DNA from: CBIFWW01 sp966186435
Lineage (GTDB): Bacteria; Pseudomonadota; Gammaproteobacteria; Enterobacterales; Enterobacteriaceae
Assembly: GCA_966186435.1 (NCBI GenBank)
Contig: CBIFWW010000103.1
Span: 1-11,809, forward strand
Reading direction: 5' to 3'
DNA length: 11,809 bases
The notes beneath the pieces were generated by a model. The model was given only the letters and a program-made list of their open reading frames with translations, did no database searches and was not told where the DNA came from. Positions 6,242-11,809 of this stretch are shown here, piece by piece. The position numbers were made by a program, and so were the translations under genes. The number at the start of each line of letters is the position of its first letter. The stretch's first letter is position 1.

Positions 6242-7213
6242 ATGGTATCGGGTATTGGTTATGCATTGCTGGCGGGGTTGATGTGGGGGCTGATCTTTGT
6301 TGGCCCGGTGATTGTGCCGGACTACCCCGCCGCTATGCAGTCCTTCGGGCGCTATCTGGCCCTGGGGCTGATTGCCCTACCTCTGGCCTGGTTTGGCCGC
6401 CGCCGATTAGCCCAACTCAGCCGCCGCGACTGGTGGATGGCCCTCAAGCTCTCCACCATGGGTAACCTTATCTATTACATCTGCCTGGCGAGTGCCATTC
6501 AACGCACTGGCGCACCGGTTTCCACCATGATCATCGGCACCCTGCCGGTGGTACTGCCGGTATGTGCCAACTTGCTTTACTCCCGCCGGGATGGGCAACT
6601 TTCATGGGGGCGGCTGATCCCGGCACTGTTGGTGATTTTACTCGGCCTGGTGCTGGTGAACTATGCCGAGCTAGCCCAGGGGCTGGGGGAAGTCGACATG
6701 CATCGCTATCTCTCCGGCATTGGGCTGGCTTTTGTATCCGTGGCCTGCTGGGCCTGGTATGCCCTGTGTAACGCCCGCTGGCTGCGGGAAAACCCCGACA
6801 AAAACCCGATGATGTGGGCCACGGCCCAAGGACTGGCCACACTACCGCTCTCACTCATCGGTTATATCGCCGTCTGCCTGTGGATGACCCGGGGCGAGCA
6901 GCACTTCGCTCTGCCCTTTGGGCCGCGCCCGGCGGTGTTTATCACCCTGATGTTAGCCATCGCCCTGTTTTGTTCCTGGCTGGGCAACCTGTGTTGGAAT
7001 ATCGCCAGCCAGCGTCTGCCGACGGTAATAGTAGGGCCACTGATTGTGTTTGAGACCCTGGCGGGTTTGCTGTATGCCTTTATGCTGCGCCACAGTATGC
7101 CGCCGCTGGCAACCCTGGCCGGGATTGCCTGCCTGGTGGGTGGCGTCCTGCTGGCAGTCAGCGCCCGGCCGCGCCCACGGGTGGTGATCCAGCCCGTTCA
7201 GGGGGCGGAGTGA
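6242..7213 (+). CDS. ytfF: YtfF, EamA/DMT-family inner-membrane transporter
   Basis: The 323-residue product follows E. coli YtfF, a predicted exporter of the drug/metabolite transporter superfamily with unknown substrate. It is a tandem of two EamA repeats, about ten membrane helices in all, starting with YALLAGLMWGLIFVGP. Family-conserved stretches include GNLIYYICLASAIQRTGAPV, STMIIGTLPVVLPV, VACWAWYALCNARWLRENPD, MMWATAQGL and PTVIVGPLIVFETLAGLLY. The ATG agrees with the E. coli N terminus; the purine-rich AGGGCGAGGGCGAG just upstream is the likely ribosome binding region. It follows the qorB remnant by 117 bases and precedes ytfE by 72 bases on the same strand. ytfE has its own NsrR-controlled promoter, so the two are probably separate transcripts with some read-through. 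Confidence 0.94.
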   Translation: MVSGIGYALLAGLMWGLIFVGPVIVPDYPAAMQSFGRYLALGLIALPLAWFGRRRLAQLSRRDWWMALKLSTMGNLIYYICLASAIQRTGAPVSTMIIGTLPVVLPVCANLLYSRRDGQLSWGRLIPALLVILLGLVLVNYAELAQGLGEVDMHRYLSGIGLAFVSVACWAWYALCNARWLRENPDKNPMMWATAQGLATLPLSLIGYIAVCLWMTRGEQHFALPFGPRPAVFITLMLAIALFCSWLGNLCWNIASQRLPTVIVGPLIVFETLAGLLYAFMLRHSMPPLATLAGIACLVGGVLLAVSARPRPRVVIQPVQGAE

Positions 7214-7226
7214 TACAAAATAGGTA

Positions 7227-7254
7227 TAGCCATTTTTAAAGATGCATTTATAAT
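7227..7254 (+). promoter_or_regulatory. Promoter of ytfE
   Basis: TAGCCA (7227-7232) and a perfect TATAAT (7249-7254) are 16 bases apart. The -10 lies across the centre of the NsrR operator, so bound NsrR would block RNA polymerase. Transcription would start near 7261, giving a leader of about 25 bases. Confidence 0.75.
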
Positions 7255-7261
7255 GCATCTT
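7239..7261. promoter_or_regulatory. NsrR operator controlling ytfE
   Basis: AAGATGCATT (7239-7248) and its exact complement-inverse AATGCATCTT (7252-7261) flank a 3-base centre, a perfect 10-base-arm palindrome. This is the consensus operator of NsrR, the nitric-oxide-sensing iron-sulfur repressor. ytfE is a classic NsrR target, derepressed by nitric oxide. Confidence 0.93.
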
Positions 7262-7285
7262 ATGTTTTTTAGTGAGGCAATCACA

Positions 7286-7951
7286 ATGGCATACCGTGAC
7301 CAACCGCTGGGTGAACTGGCCCTGACCATCCCCCGCGCTTCTGCGCTGTTCCGTCAATACGACCTGGATTTCTGCTGTGGGGGGAAACAAACCCTCGCCC
7401 GTGCCGCCACCCGTAAAGCGCTGGATGTTGACGCGATTGAAGCGCAACTCGCCTCCCTGGCACAGCAGCCAGTTGAGAAAGACTGGCGCAGCGCGCCGCT
7501 GGCAGAAATCATCGATCACATTATCATCCGTTATCATGACCGCCACCGTGAACAACTGCCGGAGCTAATCCTGCAAGCCACCAAGGTTGAACGGGTTCAT
7601 GCTGATAAAGCCAGCGTACCTCGGGGCCTGGCTAAGTACCTGACCCTGCTTAACGATGAGCTGGGCAGCCATATGATGAAAGAGGAGCAGATCCTGTTCC
7701 CGATGATTAAGCAGGGTATGGGCAGCCAGGCCATCGGGCCTATCACGGTTATGGAGCATGAACATGACGATGCCGGTGAATTGCTGGAGGTCATCAAGCA
7801 CACCACCAACAACGTCACCCCGCCGCCGGAAGCCTGCACCACCTGGAAGGCAATGTACAACGGCATTAACGAAATGATCGATGACCTGATGAACCACATC
7901 AGCCTCGAAAATAATGTGCTATTTCCACGCGCCCTGGCGGGCGAGAAGTAA
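7286..7951 (+). CDS. ytfE: YtfE/Ric, di-iron protein for repair of iron centres after nitrosative stress
   Basis: Ric (repair of iron centres, also DnrN/ScdA family) restores nitric-oxide- or peroxide-damaged iron-sulfur clusters. The product has 221 residues against 220 in E. coli and aligns throughout. The N-terminal ScdA_N segment carries the paired cysteines C30-C31 in DLDFCCGGKQTLARA. The four-helix hemerythrin-like domain keeps all six di-iron ligands at E. coli numbering: H84 (IIRYHDRH), H129 and E133 (GSHMMKEEQ), H160 (MEHEHDDAG), H204 and E208 (NHISLENNVLFP). The start is the ATG after GAGG (spacing about 9 bases); an in-frame start 11 codons upstream would fall within the NsrR operator, so it is rejected. 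It is convergent with cycA. Confidence 0.97.
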   Translation: MAYRDQPLGELALTIPRASALFRQYDLDFCCGGKQTLARAATRKALDVDAIEAQLASLAQQPVEKDWRSAPLAEIIDHIIIRYHDRHREQLPELILQATKVERVHADKASVPRGLAKYLTLLNDELGSHMMKEEQILFPMIKQGMGSQAIGPITVMEHEHDDAGELLEVIKHTTNNVTPPPEACTTWKAMYNGINEMIDDLMNHISLENNVLFPRALAGEK

Positions 7952-7973
7952 AAAAAGCGCCCGTAGGCGCTTT
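7951..7973 (-). terminator. Terminator of cycA (first of two interleaved hairpins)
   Basis: AAAGCGCC/GGCGCTTT-type stem: GCGCC (7957-7961) and GGCGC (7966-7970) around CGTA, extended by A-T pairs on both sides. On the minus strand it is followed by T6 (7956-7951), which reaches the ytfE stop codon. On the plus strand the T-tract is short (TTTC). Confidence 0.8.
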
Positions 7974-7986
7974 CATCACATCACTT

Positions 7987-8010
7987 AAGGCCGCTGAGCG
8001 GCCTTTTTTT
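7987..8010 (+). terminator. Terminator of ytfE (second of two interleaved hairpins)
   Basis: AAGGCCGC (7987-7994) and GCGGCCTT (7998-8005) form a perfect 8-base stem with a TGA loop, continuing into a T-tract to 8010. The T-tract abuts the last codon of cycA on the opposite strand. There is no T-tract on the minus strand. Confidence 0.9.
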
Positions 8011-9424
8011 ATTTTTTAAATGGGTTCACCGCCTGTTTACGGGCGAAGAACACCCAGCCCAGGCCCAGCACGATAAACCACAGCGGGGTCACCATTAGCG
8101 CCTGGCGGGTGTCCGTTTCCAGCGTCAGCAGCATAATTACAAAAGCGAAGAACGCCATGCACACCCAGCACATCAGTTTACCCAGCGGCATCTTATAGTT
8201 AGAGGCAGCGTGGAGCTGAGGGCGTTCCTTACGGTACTTCAGGTAGGAACATAGGATGATGGTCCAGACGAACATAAACAGAATCGCCGAGACGGTGGTT
8301 ATCATGGTGAAAGCAGAAATCGCATTCGGGTTGACGTAAAGCATCACCACCCCACCCAGTAAGCAGATGCAGGAGAAAGTTAACCCCTTGGCCGGAACCG
8401 CCCGCTTAGAAAGCTTGGCAAACATCTTCGGCGCCATGCGCTCCTGAGCTAGGCCAAATAACATACGGCTGGTTGAGAATACCCCGCTATTGGCGGAGGA
8501 AGCCGCTGATGTCAGCACCACAAAATTGATGATACTGGCCGCCGCCGGCAGACCCACTAGCATAAACAATTCAACGAACGGGCTTTTATCCGGAACCACA
8601 GAACTCCACGGGGTCACCGACATAATCACAATCAGAGCAAACACGTAGAACATAATGATACGGATCGGGATGGAGTTGATTGCACGTGGCAGAGATTTCT
8701 CCGGGTCTTTGGTTTCTGCGGCCGTGGTACCGACCAGCTCAATCCCTACAAAGGCGAAGACCGCTATCTGGAACCCGGCAAAGAAACCGCTGATGCCCTT
8801 CGGGAACCAGCCGCCATCATTCCACAAGTGGGCAAAGGAAGCTTCCACACCGGTCGGTGATTTGAAGTGCATTAAGATCATCACCAGGCCCACCACAATC
8901 AGGCCGACTATCGCGACGATTTTGATCATGGCGAACCAGAATTCCATTTCGCCAAACATCTTCACTGTCGCCAGGTTCAGGCTGAGCAGCAAAATAACGA
9001 CCGCCAGGGAAGCGACCCAGTCCGATAGGCCGGGGAACCAGAATTGGGCATAGGCGGTGATCGCTACCACATCCGCCATACCGGTTACCACCCAGCAGAA
9101 CCAGTAGGTCCAGCCGGTGAAATATCCCGCCCATGGGCCGAGCAGGTCGGCGGCGAAGTCACTAAAGGATTTGTACTCAAGATTGGAGAGCAGCAGTTCA
9201 CCCATGGCGCGCATCACGAAGAACAGCATAAAGCCGATAATCATGTACACGAAAATAATCGACGGCCCTGCCAGACTGATGGTTTTGCCTGAACCCATAA
9301 ACAGGCCAGTACCAATTGCACCACCGATAGCGATAAGTTGAATATGACGGTTAGTGAGATTGCGCCGTAGCGATTGTTCGCCCGGCGCTTCAGCGCACTC
9401 GGCGACTTTAACCTGATCTACCAT
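8009..9424 (-). CDS. cycA: CycA, D-serine/D-alanine/glycine proton symporter
   Basis: CycA is the inner-membrane permease of the amino acid-polyamine-organocation family that imports glycine, D-serine, D-alanine, beta-alanine and the antibiotic D-cycloserine. The 471-residue product (470 in E. coli) aligns almost end to end. The APC signature GGAIGTGLFMGSGKTIS lies at about 33-49, preceded by SLRRNLTNRHIQLIAI; twelve membrane helices follow, with the strongly conserved MGELLLSNLEYKSF, GFQIAVFAFVGIELVGTTAA and TSAASSANSGVFSTSRMLF stretches. Divergence from E. coli is confined mostly to the first 20 and last 30 residues. The ATG has AGGA 7 bases upstream. It lies downstream of fklB on the same strand but is separated by a terminator and has its own promoter. 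Its leader matches the kind of site bound by GcvB. Confidence 0.97.
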   Translation of the reverse strand: MVDQVKVAECAEAPGEQSLRRNLTNRHIQLIAIGGAIGTGLFMGSGKTISLAGPSIIFVYMIIGFMLFFVMRAMGELLLSNLEYKSFSDFAADLLGPWAGYFTGWTYWFCWVVTGMADVVAITAYAQFWFPGLSDWVASLAVVILLLSLNLATVKMFGEMEFWFAMIKIVAIVGLIVVGLVMILMHFKSPTGVEASFAHLWNDGGWFPKGISGFFAGFQIAVFAFVGIELVGTTAAETKDPEKSLPRAINSIPIRIIMFYVFALIVIMSVTPWSSVVPDKSPFVELFMLVGLPAAASIINFVVLTSAASSANSGVFSTSRMLFGLAQERMAPKMFAKLSKRAVPAKGLTFSCICLLGGVVMLYVNPNAISAFTMITTVSAILFMFVWTIILCSYLKYRKERPQLHAASNYKMPLGKLMCWVCMAFFAFVIMLLTLETDTRQALMVTPLWFIVLGLGWVFFARKQAVNPFKK

Positions 9425-9430
9425 GTTTTG

Positions 9431-9454
9431 TTCCTGTTGTGTCGTGTTGGTTGG
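9431..9454 (-). promoter_or_regulatory. C/A-rich cycA leader, probable GcvB small RNA target
   Basis: On the cycA strand the leader reads CCAACCAACAC (complement of 9444-9454) then ACACAACAGGA directly over the Shine-Dalgarno region. A CACAACA core near the ribosome binding site is the target type recognised by the G/U-rich region of GcvB, and cycA is an established GcvB target in enteric bacteria. Direct pairing in this organism is inferred. Confidence 0.55.
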
Positions 9455-9498
9455 ACTCTAATGGCCCTTATTCAATAGTCAAAACGATGCTCTGCCTT

Positions 9499-9527
9499 AC
9501 TATAGGTTCACTCTTAGCTTTAGTGAA
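9499..9527 (-). promoter_or_regulatory. Candidate cycA promoter overlapped by an inverted repeat
   Basis: On the minus strand TTCACT (complement of 9522-9527) and TATAGT (complement of 9499-9504) are 17 bases apart, 4/6 and 5/6 consensus matches, giving a leader of about 68 bases. The -35 hexamer is one arm of TTCACT-N9-AGTGAA (9507-9527), whose other arm lies in the spacer, as expected for a repressor site. Confidence 0.5.
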
Positions 9528-9665
9528 AATACCTGATAAAGGCAATATGTTAATTTTATGTTTTGATTTTGTATGAAAATAATTCAATAACGAGAATTAC
9601 TTCACAAAAATACCTGGAATGGGGGGAGTTGCAAGATAAAATCGCGTGGAGGGTTCAAACAGGAT

Positions 9666-9687
9666 AAAAACCCGCCGTAGCGGGTTT
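9666..9687 (-). terminator. Rho-independent terminator of fklB
   Basis: AAACCCGC (9668-9675) and GCGGGTTT (9680-9687) form a perfect 8-base stem around CGTA. On the fklB strand a run of T follows (9670-9666). It begins 8 bases after the fklB stop and separates fklB from cycA. Confidence 0.9.
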
Positions 9688-9694
9688 GGATGCC

Positions 9695-10315
9695 TTACAG
9701 AATTTCTAACAGCTCAACTTCAAATACCAGGGTGCTGAATGGCGGGATAGATGCACCGGCACCACGTTCACCATAAGCCAGGTTCTGAGGGATAGTTAAT
9801 TCCCACTTGGAGCCTACCGGCATTAAGGTTAGGGCTTCAATCCAGCCTGGGATCACGCCGTTAACCGGAAACTCAGCCGGTTCGCCACGGGCAACGGAAC
9901 TATCGAACACGGTGCCATCAACCAGTTTACCGGTATAGTGCACGCGAACGTGATCGGTACGGCTTGGGATCGTGCCAGTGCCTTGAGTCAGAACTTTAAA
10001 TTGCAGACCAGATTCAGTGCTGTTCACACCTTCTTTACCGGCGTTTTCGTCCAGATATTTCTGGCCTTCAACAGCCATTTCTTTCTGGCGCTCGCTGCGT
10101 ACAGCGTCAGCACGTTCGTGAATCTCACGCAGCGCACGGTGAACCACATCAACCGGAACGGCTGGAGAATTGCCTTCCAGCGCGTCACGCAGGCCAGCCA
10201 CTAAAGCTTCTGGCTGCAGGCCTTCAAGGCCGGATTCACGCAGCTGTTGGCCCACTTGCAGGCCGATACCGTAACTTGCTTGAGCTTCTACGCTGTCAAA
10301 AGAAGGGGTTGTCAT
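9695..10315 (-). CDS. fklB: FklB (FKBP22), peptidyl-prolyl cis-trans isomerase
   Basis: FklB is a dimeric cytoplasmic FKBP-type prolyl isomerase and chaperone. The product has 206 residues, as in E. coli, with near-identical sequence. The N-terminal FKBP_N dimerisation domain (about 1-95) contains EAQASYGIGLQVGQQL, VDVVHRALREIHERADAV and a long charged helix. The C-terminal catalytic FKBP domain (about 105-206) contains RVHYTGKLVDGTVFDSSVAR, FPVNGVIPGWIEALTLMPVG, LAYGERGAGASIPPFSTLVF and EVELLEIL; the hallmark Y, D, W and final Y/F pocket residues are all present. AAGGA lies 7 bases before the ATG. It is divergent from ytfB and is followed by its own terminator before cycA. Confidence 0.97.
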   Translation of the reverse strand: MTTPSFDSVEAQASYGIGLQVGQQLRESGLEGLQPEALVAGLRDALEGNSPAVPVDVVHRALREIHERADAVRSERQKEMAVEGQKYLDENAGKEGVNSTESGLQFKVLTQGTGTIPSRTDHVRVHYTGKLVDGTVFDSSVARGEPAEFPVNGVIPGWIEALTLMPVGSKWELTIPQNLAYGERGAGASIPPFSTLVFEVELLEIL

Positions 10316-10552
10316 GGTTTTTCCTTACTGAATGTGCAAATAGGCGGGCAGCATAGCAGCCACAACCCATTGGGTAAAATGGAGTATCAGGAAAGATGAC
10401 AAAGCAACAATAAACAGAAACAATAGGTGCGTTAGATGTTATTCATGAAAATACCTGTTAACAAATCAGACATTGCTACCAGCATCAACCATTTAGCTGT
10501 CTATACTCCAAGAGTAGCGCTGTGATTAGCGCGACGAGATAACGAGGAAGTA
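10316..10552. other. fklB-ytfB divergent intergenic region
   Basis: These 237 bases hold promoters for fklB and ytfB but no gene. A sigma-S-like CTATACT (10501-10507) lies 46 bases before the first ytfB start, without a clear -35. GCGCT/AGCGC (10517-10532) would form a hairpin in the ytfB leader just before the Shine-Dalgarno sequence. The third copy of AAAATACCTG is at 10448-10457. Confidence 0.5.
10350..10378 (-). promoter_or_regulatory. Candidate extended -10 promoter for fklB
   Basis: On the minus strand TTTACC (complement of 10373-10378) is 17 bases from TATGCT (complement of 10350-10355), which is preceded by TGC, an extended -10. The implied leader is about 28 bases. A small palindrome, ACCCA-T-TGGGT, overlaps the -35. 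Confidence 0.45.
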
Positions 10553-11332
10553 ATGGGAAGACCCGGAGCAAGGAAGAAACCCATGTTGGCGCACAGCGCC
10601 GCCAGGCTGCGTGACCGCATTAGCGGCCTTTCCCGACTGGACAAAGAGGAGTTGCCAATGCAATTCGCCTTAAAACCCTTATTGCTGCGAATCTGGCACG
10701 CACCGGATAATTTGCGTCTGATGGACCCGCTCCCACTGCCGCACCGCCGGGGCATTATTATCGGCGCGCTGGCAATCGTGCTGGGGGTGCTGCTCCCTTC
10801 CACAGGTGATGACCGCCAAAGCGCTGGCCGCGAAACCCCAATTGACATGCAAACCCCGCACCCAGATGTAATGCCTGATACTTCACAGCCCCAGCAGACT
10901 GCGCCGATTAATCCTCAACCAATAGATGAGGGCGAGCCTGGCAATGATGCGCCAATGCCGCAGGCCCAGTATCAGCAGCTTGAGAGCCAGGCACCGCAAG
11001 TACAAACTTCACCTCAGCAGCCTGCATCCACACCCTCTTCTGAAATTCCTTATCAGGATAATTCGGCCCAACAATGGCGCAGCTACCGTATAGAATCCGG
11101 TAAAACGCTGGCGCAACTGTTCCGTGACAATAATCTGCCACCGGCAGATGTGTATGCCATGGCGCAGGCAGAAGGGCCGGATAAACCGTTGAGTAATTTA
11201 CAGACTGGGCAGATGGTTAAGATCCGCCAGAACGCCAATGGCGTGGTGACCGGGCTAACCATTGATATGGGAGATAATCAGCAGGTGCTGTTTACGCGCC
11301 AGCCGAATGGTAGTTTTATTCAGGCCCGTTAA
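10553..11332 (+). CDS. ytfB: YtfB, OapA-family membrane protein linked to cell division
   Basis: E. coli YtfB is a single-pass inner-membrane protein that gathers at midcell, binds glycans and causes filamentation when overproduced. Here: a basic cytoplasmic segment with the conserved IWHAPDNLRLMDPLPLPHRRG (about 47-67); one membrane helix, IIIGALAIVLGVLL (about 68-81); a proline/glutamine-rich flexible linker (about 85-170); and a C-terminal OapA domain, LysM-like, from about 174 (QWRSYRIESGKTLAQLFRD, GQMVKIRQNANGVVTGLTID, VLFTRQPNGSFIQAR). Two starts are plausible. The ATG at 10553 has GAGGAAG just upstream and gives 259 residues with an extra 35-residue basic N terminus. The ATG at 10658 has GAGGAG 6 bases upstream and resembles the shorter E. 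coli protein (212). I prefer 10553 because both signals are good and the frame is open. The remaining length difference from E. coli is in the linker. Confidence 0.92.
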   Translation: MGRPGARKKPMLAHSAARLRDRISGLSRLDKEELPMQFALKPLLLRIWHAPDNLRLMDPLPLPHRRGIIIGALAIVLGVLLPSTGDDRQSAGRETPIDMQTPHPDVMPDTSQPQQTAPINPQPIDEGEPGNDAPMPQAQYQQLESQAPQVQTSPQQPASTPSSEIPYQDNSAQQWRSYRIESGKTLAQLFRDNNLPPADVYAMAQAEGPDKPLSNLQTGQMVKIRQNANGVVTGLTIDMGDNQQVLFTRQPNGSFIQAR

Positions 11333-11362
11333 CGCCGCCTGATTGACCCGATTTTAGATAGT

Positions 11363-11388
11363 AAAACGCCGGCTTGCGCCGGCGTTTT
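11363..11388. terminator. Bidirectional terminator between ytfB and rplI
   Basis: AAAACGCCGGC (11363-11373) and GCCGGCGTTTT (11378-11388) form a perfect 11-base stem around TTGC. Both strands end in a T-run, so it can serve ytfB and the rplI operon alike. Confidence 0.93.
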
Positions 11389-11414
11389 ATCATCAACGTA
11401 TTAAGAATAAAAAA

Positions 11415-11809
11415 TTATTCAGCAACAACGTTCACGATCAGTTTAGCGAATACTTCGCTGTGAACTTGGAAGTCCACTTCGTGTTCGCCAGTGGTACGCA
11501 GAACGCCGTTTGGTAAACGAACTTCGTTCTTAGCCACGGTCACGCCAGCTGCAGTTACTGCATCAGCGATGTCGCGGGTACCGATGGAACCAAACAGTTT
11601 ACCTTCGTCGCCAGATTTGGACGCGATGGTAACGGATTCCAGGGCGTTGATCTTCGCAGCGCGAGCTTCAGCAGCGGTCAGAACGTCAGCCAGTTTGGCT
11701 TCCAGTTCAGCGCGACGTGCTTCGAAGAATTCAACGTTTTTCTTGGTTGCCGGGACAGCTTTACCCTGCGGTACCAGGAAGTTACGAGCATAGCCCGCTT
11801 TAACGTTTA
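11415..11809 (-). CDS. rplI: Ribosomal protein L9 (5' end outside window)
   Basis: L9 binds 23S rRNA of the large subunit at the base of the L1 stalk and helps keep the reading frame. The complement encodes 130 residues ending in VIVNVVAE-type sequence (here LIVNVVAE) and a TAA at 11415-11417. Counting from the E. coli protein (149 residues), the first full codon in the window is N20 in NVKAGYARNFLVPQGKA, so 19 codons lie beyond the right edge. Visible parts: the end of the N-terminal rRNA-binding domain, the long central helix (NVEFFEARRAELEAKLA onward), and the C-terminal domain (GKLFGSIGTRDIADAVTAAG, VRLPNGVLRTTGEHEV). In E. coli it is the last gene of rpsF-priB-rpsR-rplI. It ends convergently with ytfB at a two-way terminator. 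Confidence 0.97.
   Translation of the reverse strand, partial: NVKAGYARNFLVPQGKAVPATKKNVEFFEARRAELEAKLADVLTAAEARAAKINALESVTIASKSGDEGKLFGSIGTRDIADAVTAAGVTVAKNEVRLPNGVLRTTGEHEVDFQVHSEVFAKLIVNVVAE

Larger units (their letters stand above)
9425..9694. other. fklB-cycA intergenic region
   Basis: These 270 bases carry the cycA leader and promoter and the fklB terminator. The remaining AT-rich stretch (about 9528-9660) is without a gene. It contains two of the three copies of AAAATACCTG in the window (9526-9535 and 9607-9616). Confidence 0.6.

Noticed and set aside
7253..7285. Upstream start of YtfE
   Set aside because: It lies in the NsrR operator and before the predicted transcription start; the ATG at 7286 gives the conserved N terminus.
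6953..7555. 200-residue open frame on the minus strand across the end of ytfF and start of ytfE
   Set aside because: It is antisense to two genes that match E. coli proteins end to end, spans the NsrR operator, and its product is low-complexity and resembles no family I recognise.
10501..10848. 115-residue minus-strand frame over the start of ytfB
   Set aside because: Antisense to conserved ytfB codons and its promoter region; no recognisable product.
1..11809. CRISPR arrays, insertion sequences, integrase sites, tRNA genes, toxin-antitoxin or defence genes
   Set aside because: I looked for regularly spaced repeats, terminal inverted repeats, transposase or integrase motifs and tRNA-like folds and saw none; the region is conserved core chromosome.

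Overview
The window is a stretch of core chromosome from a member of the Enterobacterales. Nearly every protein resembles its Escherichia coli counterpart closely and the gene order is the E. coli order rplI-ytfB-fklB-cycA-ytfE-ytfF-(qorB)-cysQ-ytfJ-ytfK-ytfL-msrA-tamA, read here in reverse. Base composition is moderately GC-rich. Protein-level differences and the missing cpdB/qorR block suggest a genus other than Escherichia, but I cannot name it from sequence alone. All identifications are from recalled protein sequences and motifs, not from a database search.

Left part (1-3850): the 5' two thirds of tamA (minus strand, runs off the left edge) is divergent from msrA. Downstream of msrA, and with its own long leader, lies ytfL/paeA. 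The tamA leader holds four consecutive inverted repeats. The ytfL leader holds three inverted-repeat pairings that exclude one another, one of them a terminator-like hairpin, which is the best candidate here for an undescribed regulatory element.

Middle (3850-6240): ytfK (minus, SpoT activator) and ytfJ (plus, periplasmic) are divergent across 321 bp. ytfJ converges on cysQ with an 11-base overlap of the two reading frames. Upstream of cysQ, where E. coli carries cpdB, qorR and qorB, there is only a C-terminal remnant of qorB fused to non-coding DNA, so a deletion has removed most of that block.

Right part (6240-11809): ytfF (EamA transporter) is followed by ytfE/ric, the di-iron nitrosative-stress repair protein, whose promoter lies inside a near-ideal NsrR operator. 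ytfE converges on cycA through two back-to-back terminators. cycA (D-serine/D-alanine/glycine permease) has a C/A-rich leader of the type bound by the small RNA GcvB. fklB (FKBP22 prolyl isomerase) lies upstream of cycA and is divergent from ytfB (OapA-family cell-division-associated membrane protein). ytfB converges on the end of rplI (ribosomal protein L9) through a strong two-way terminator; rplI runs off the right edge.

There is no mobile element, CRISPR array, tRNA or rRNA that I can see. The window is mostly ordinary housekeeping sequence. The items worth checking are regulatory leaders, one deletion scar and a few operator-like palindromes, not a new protein system.
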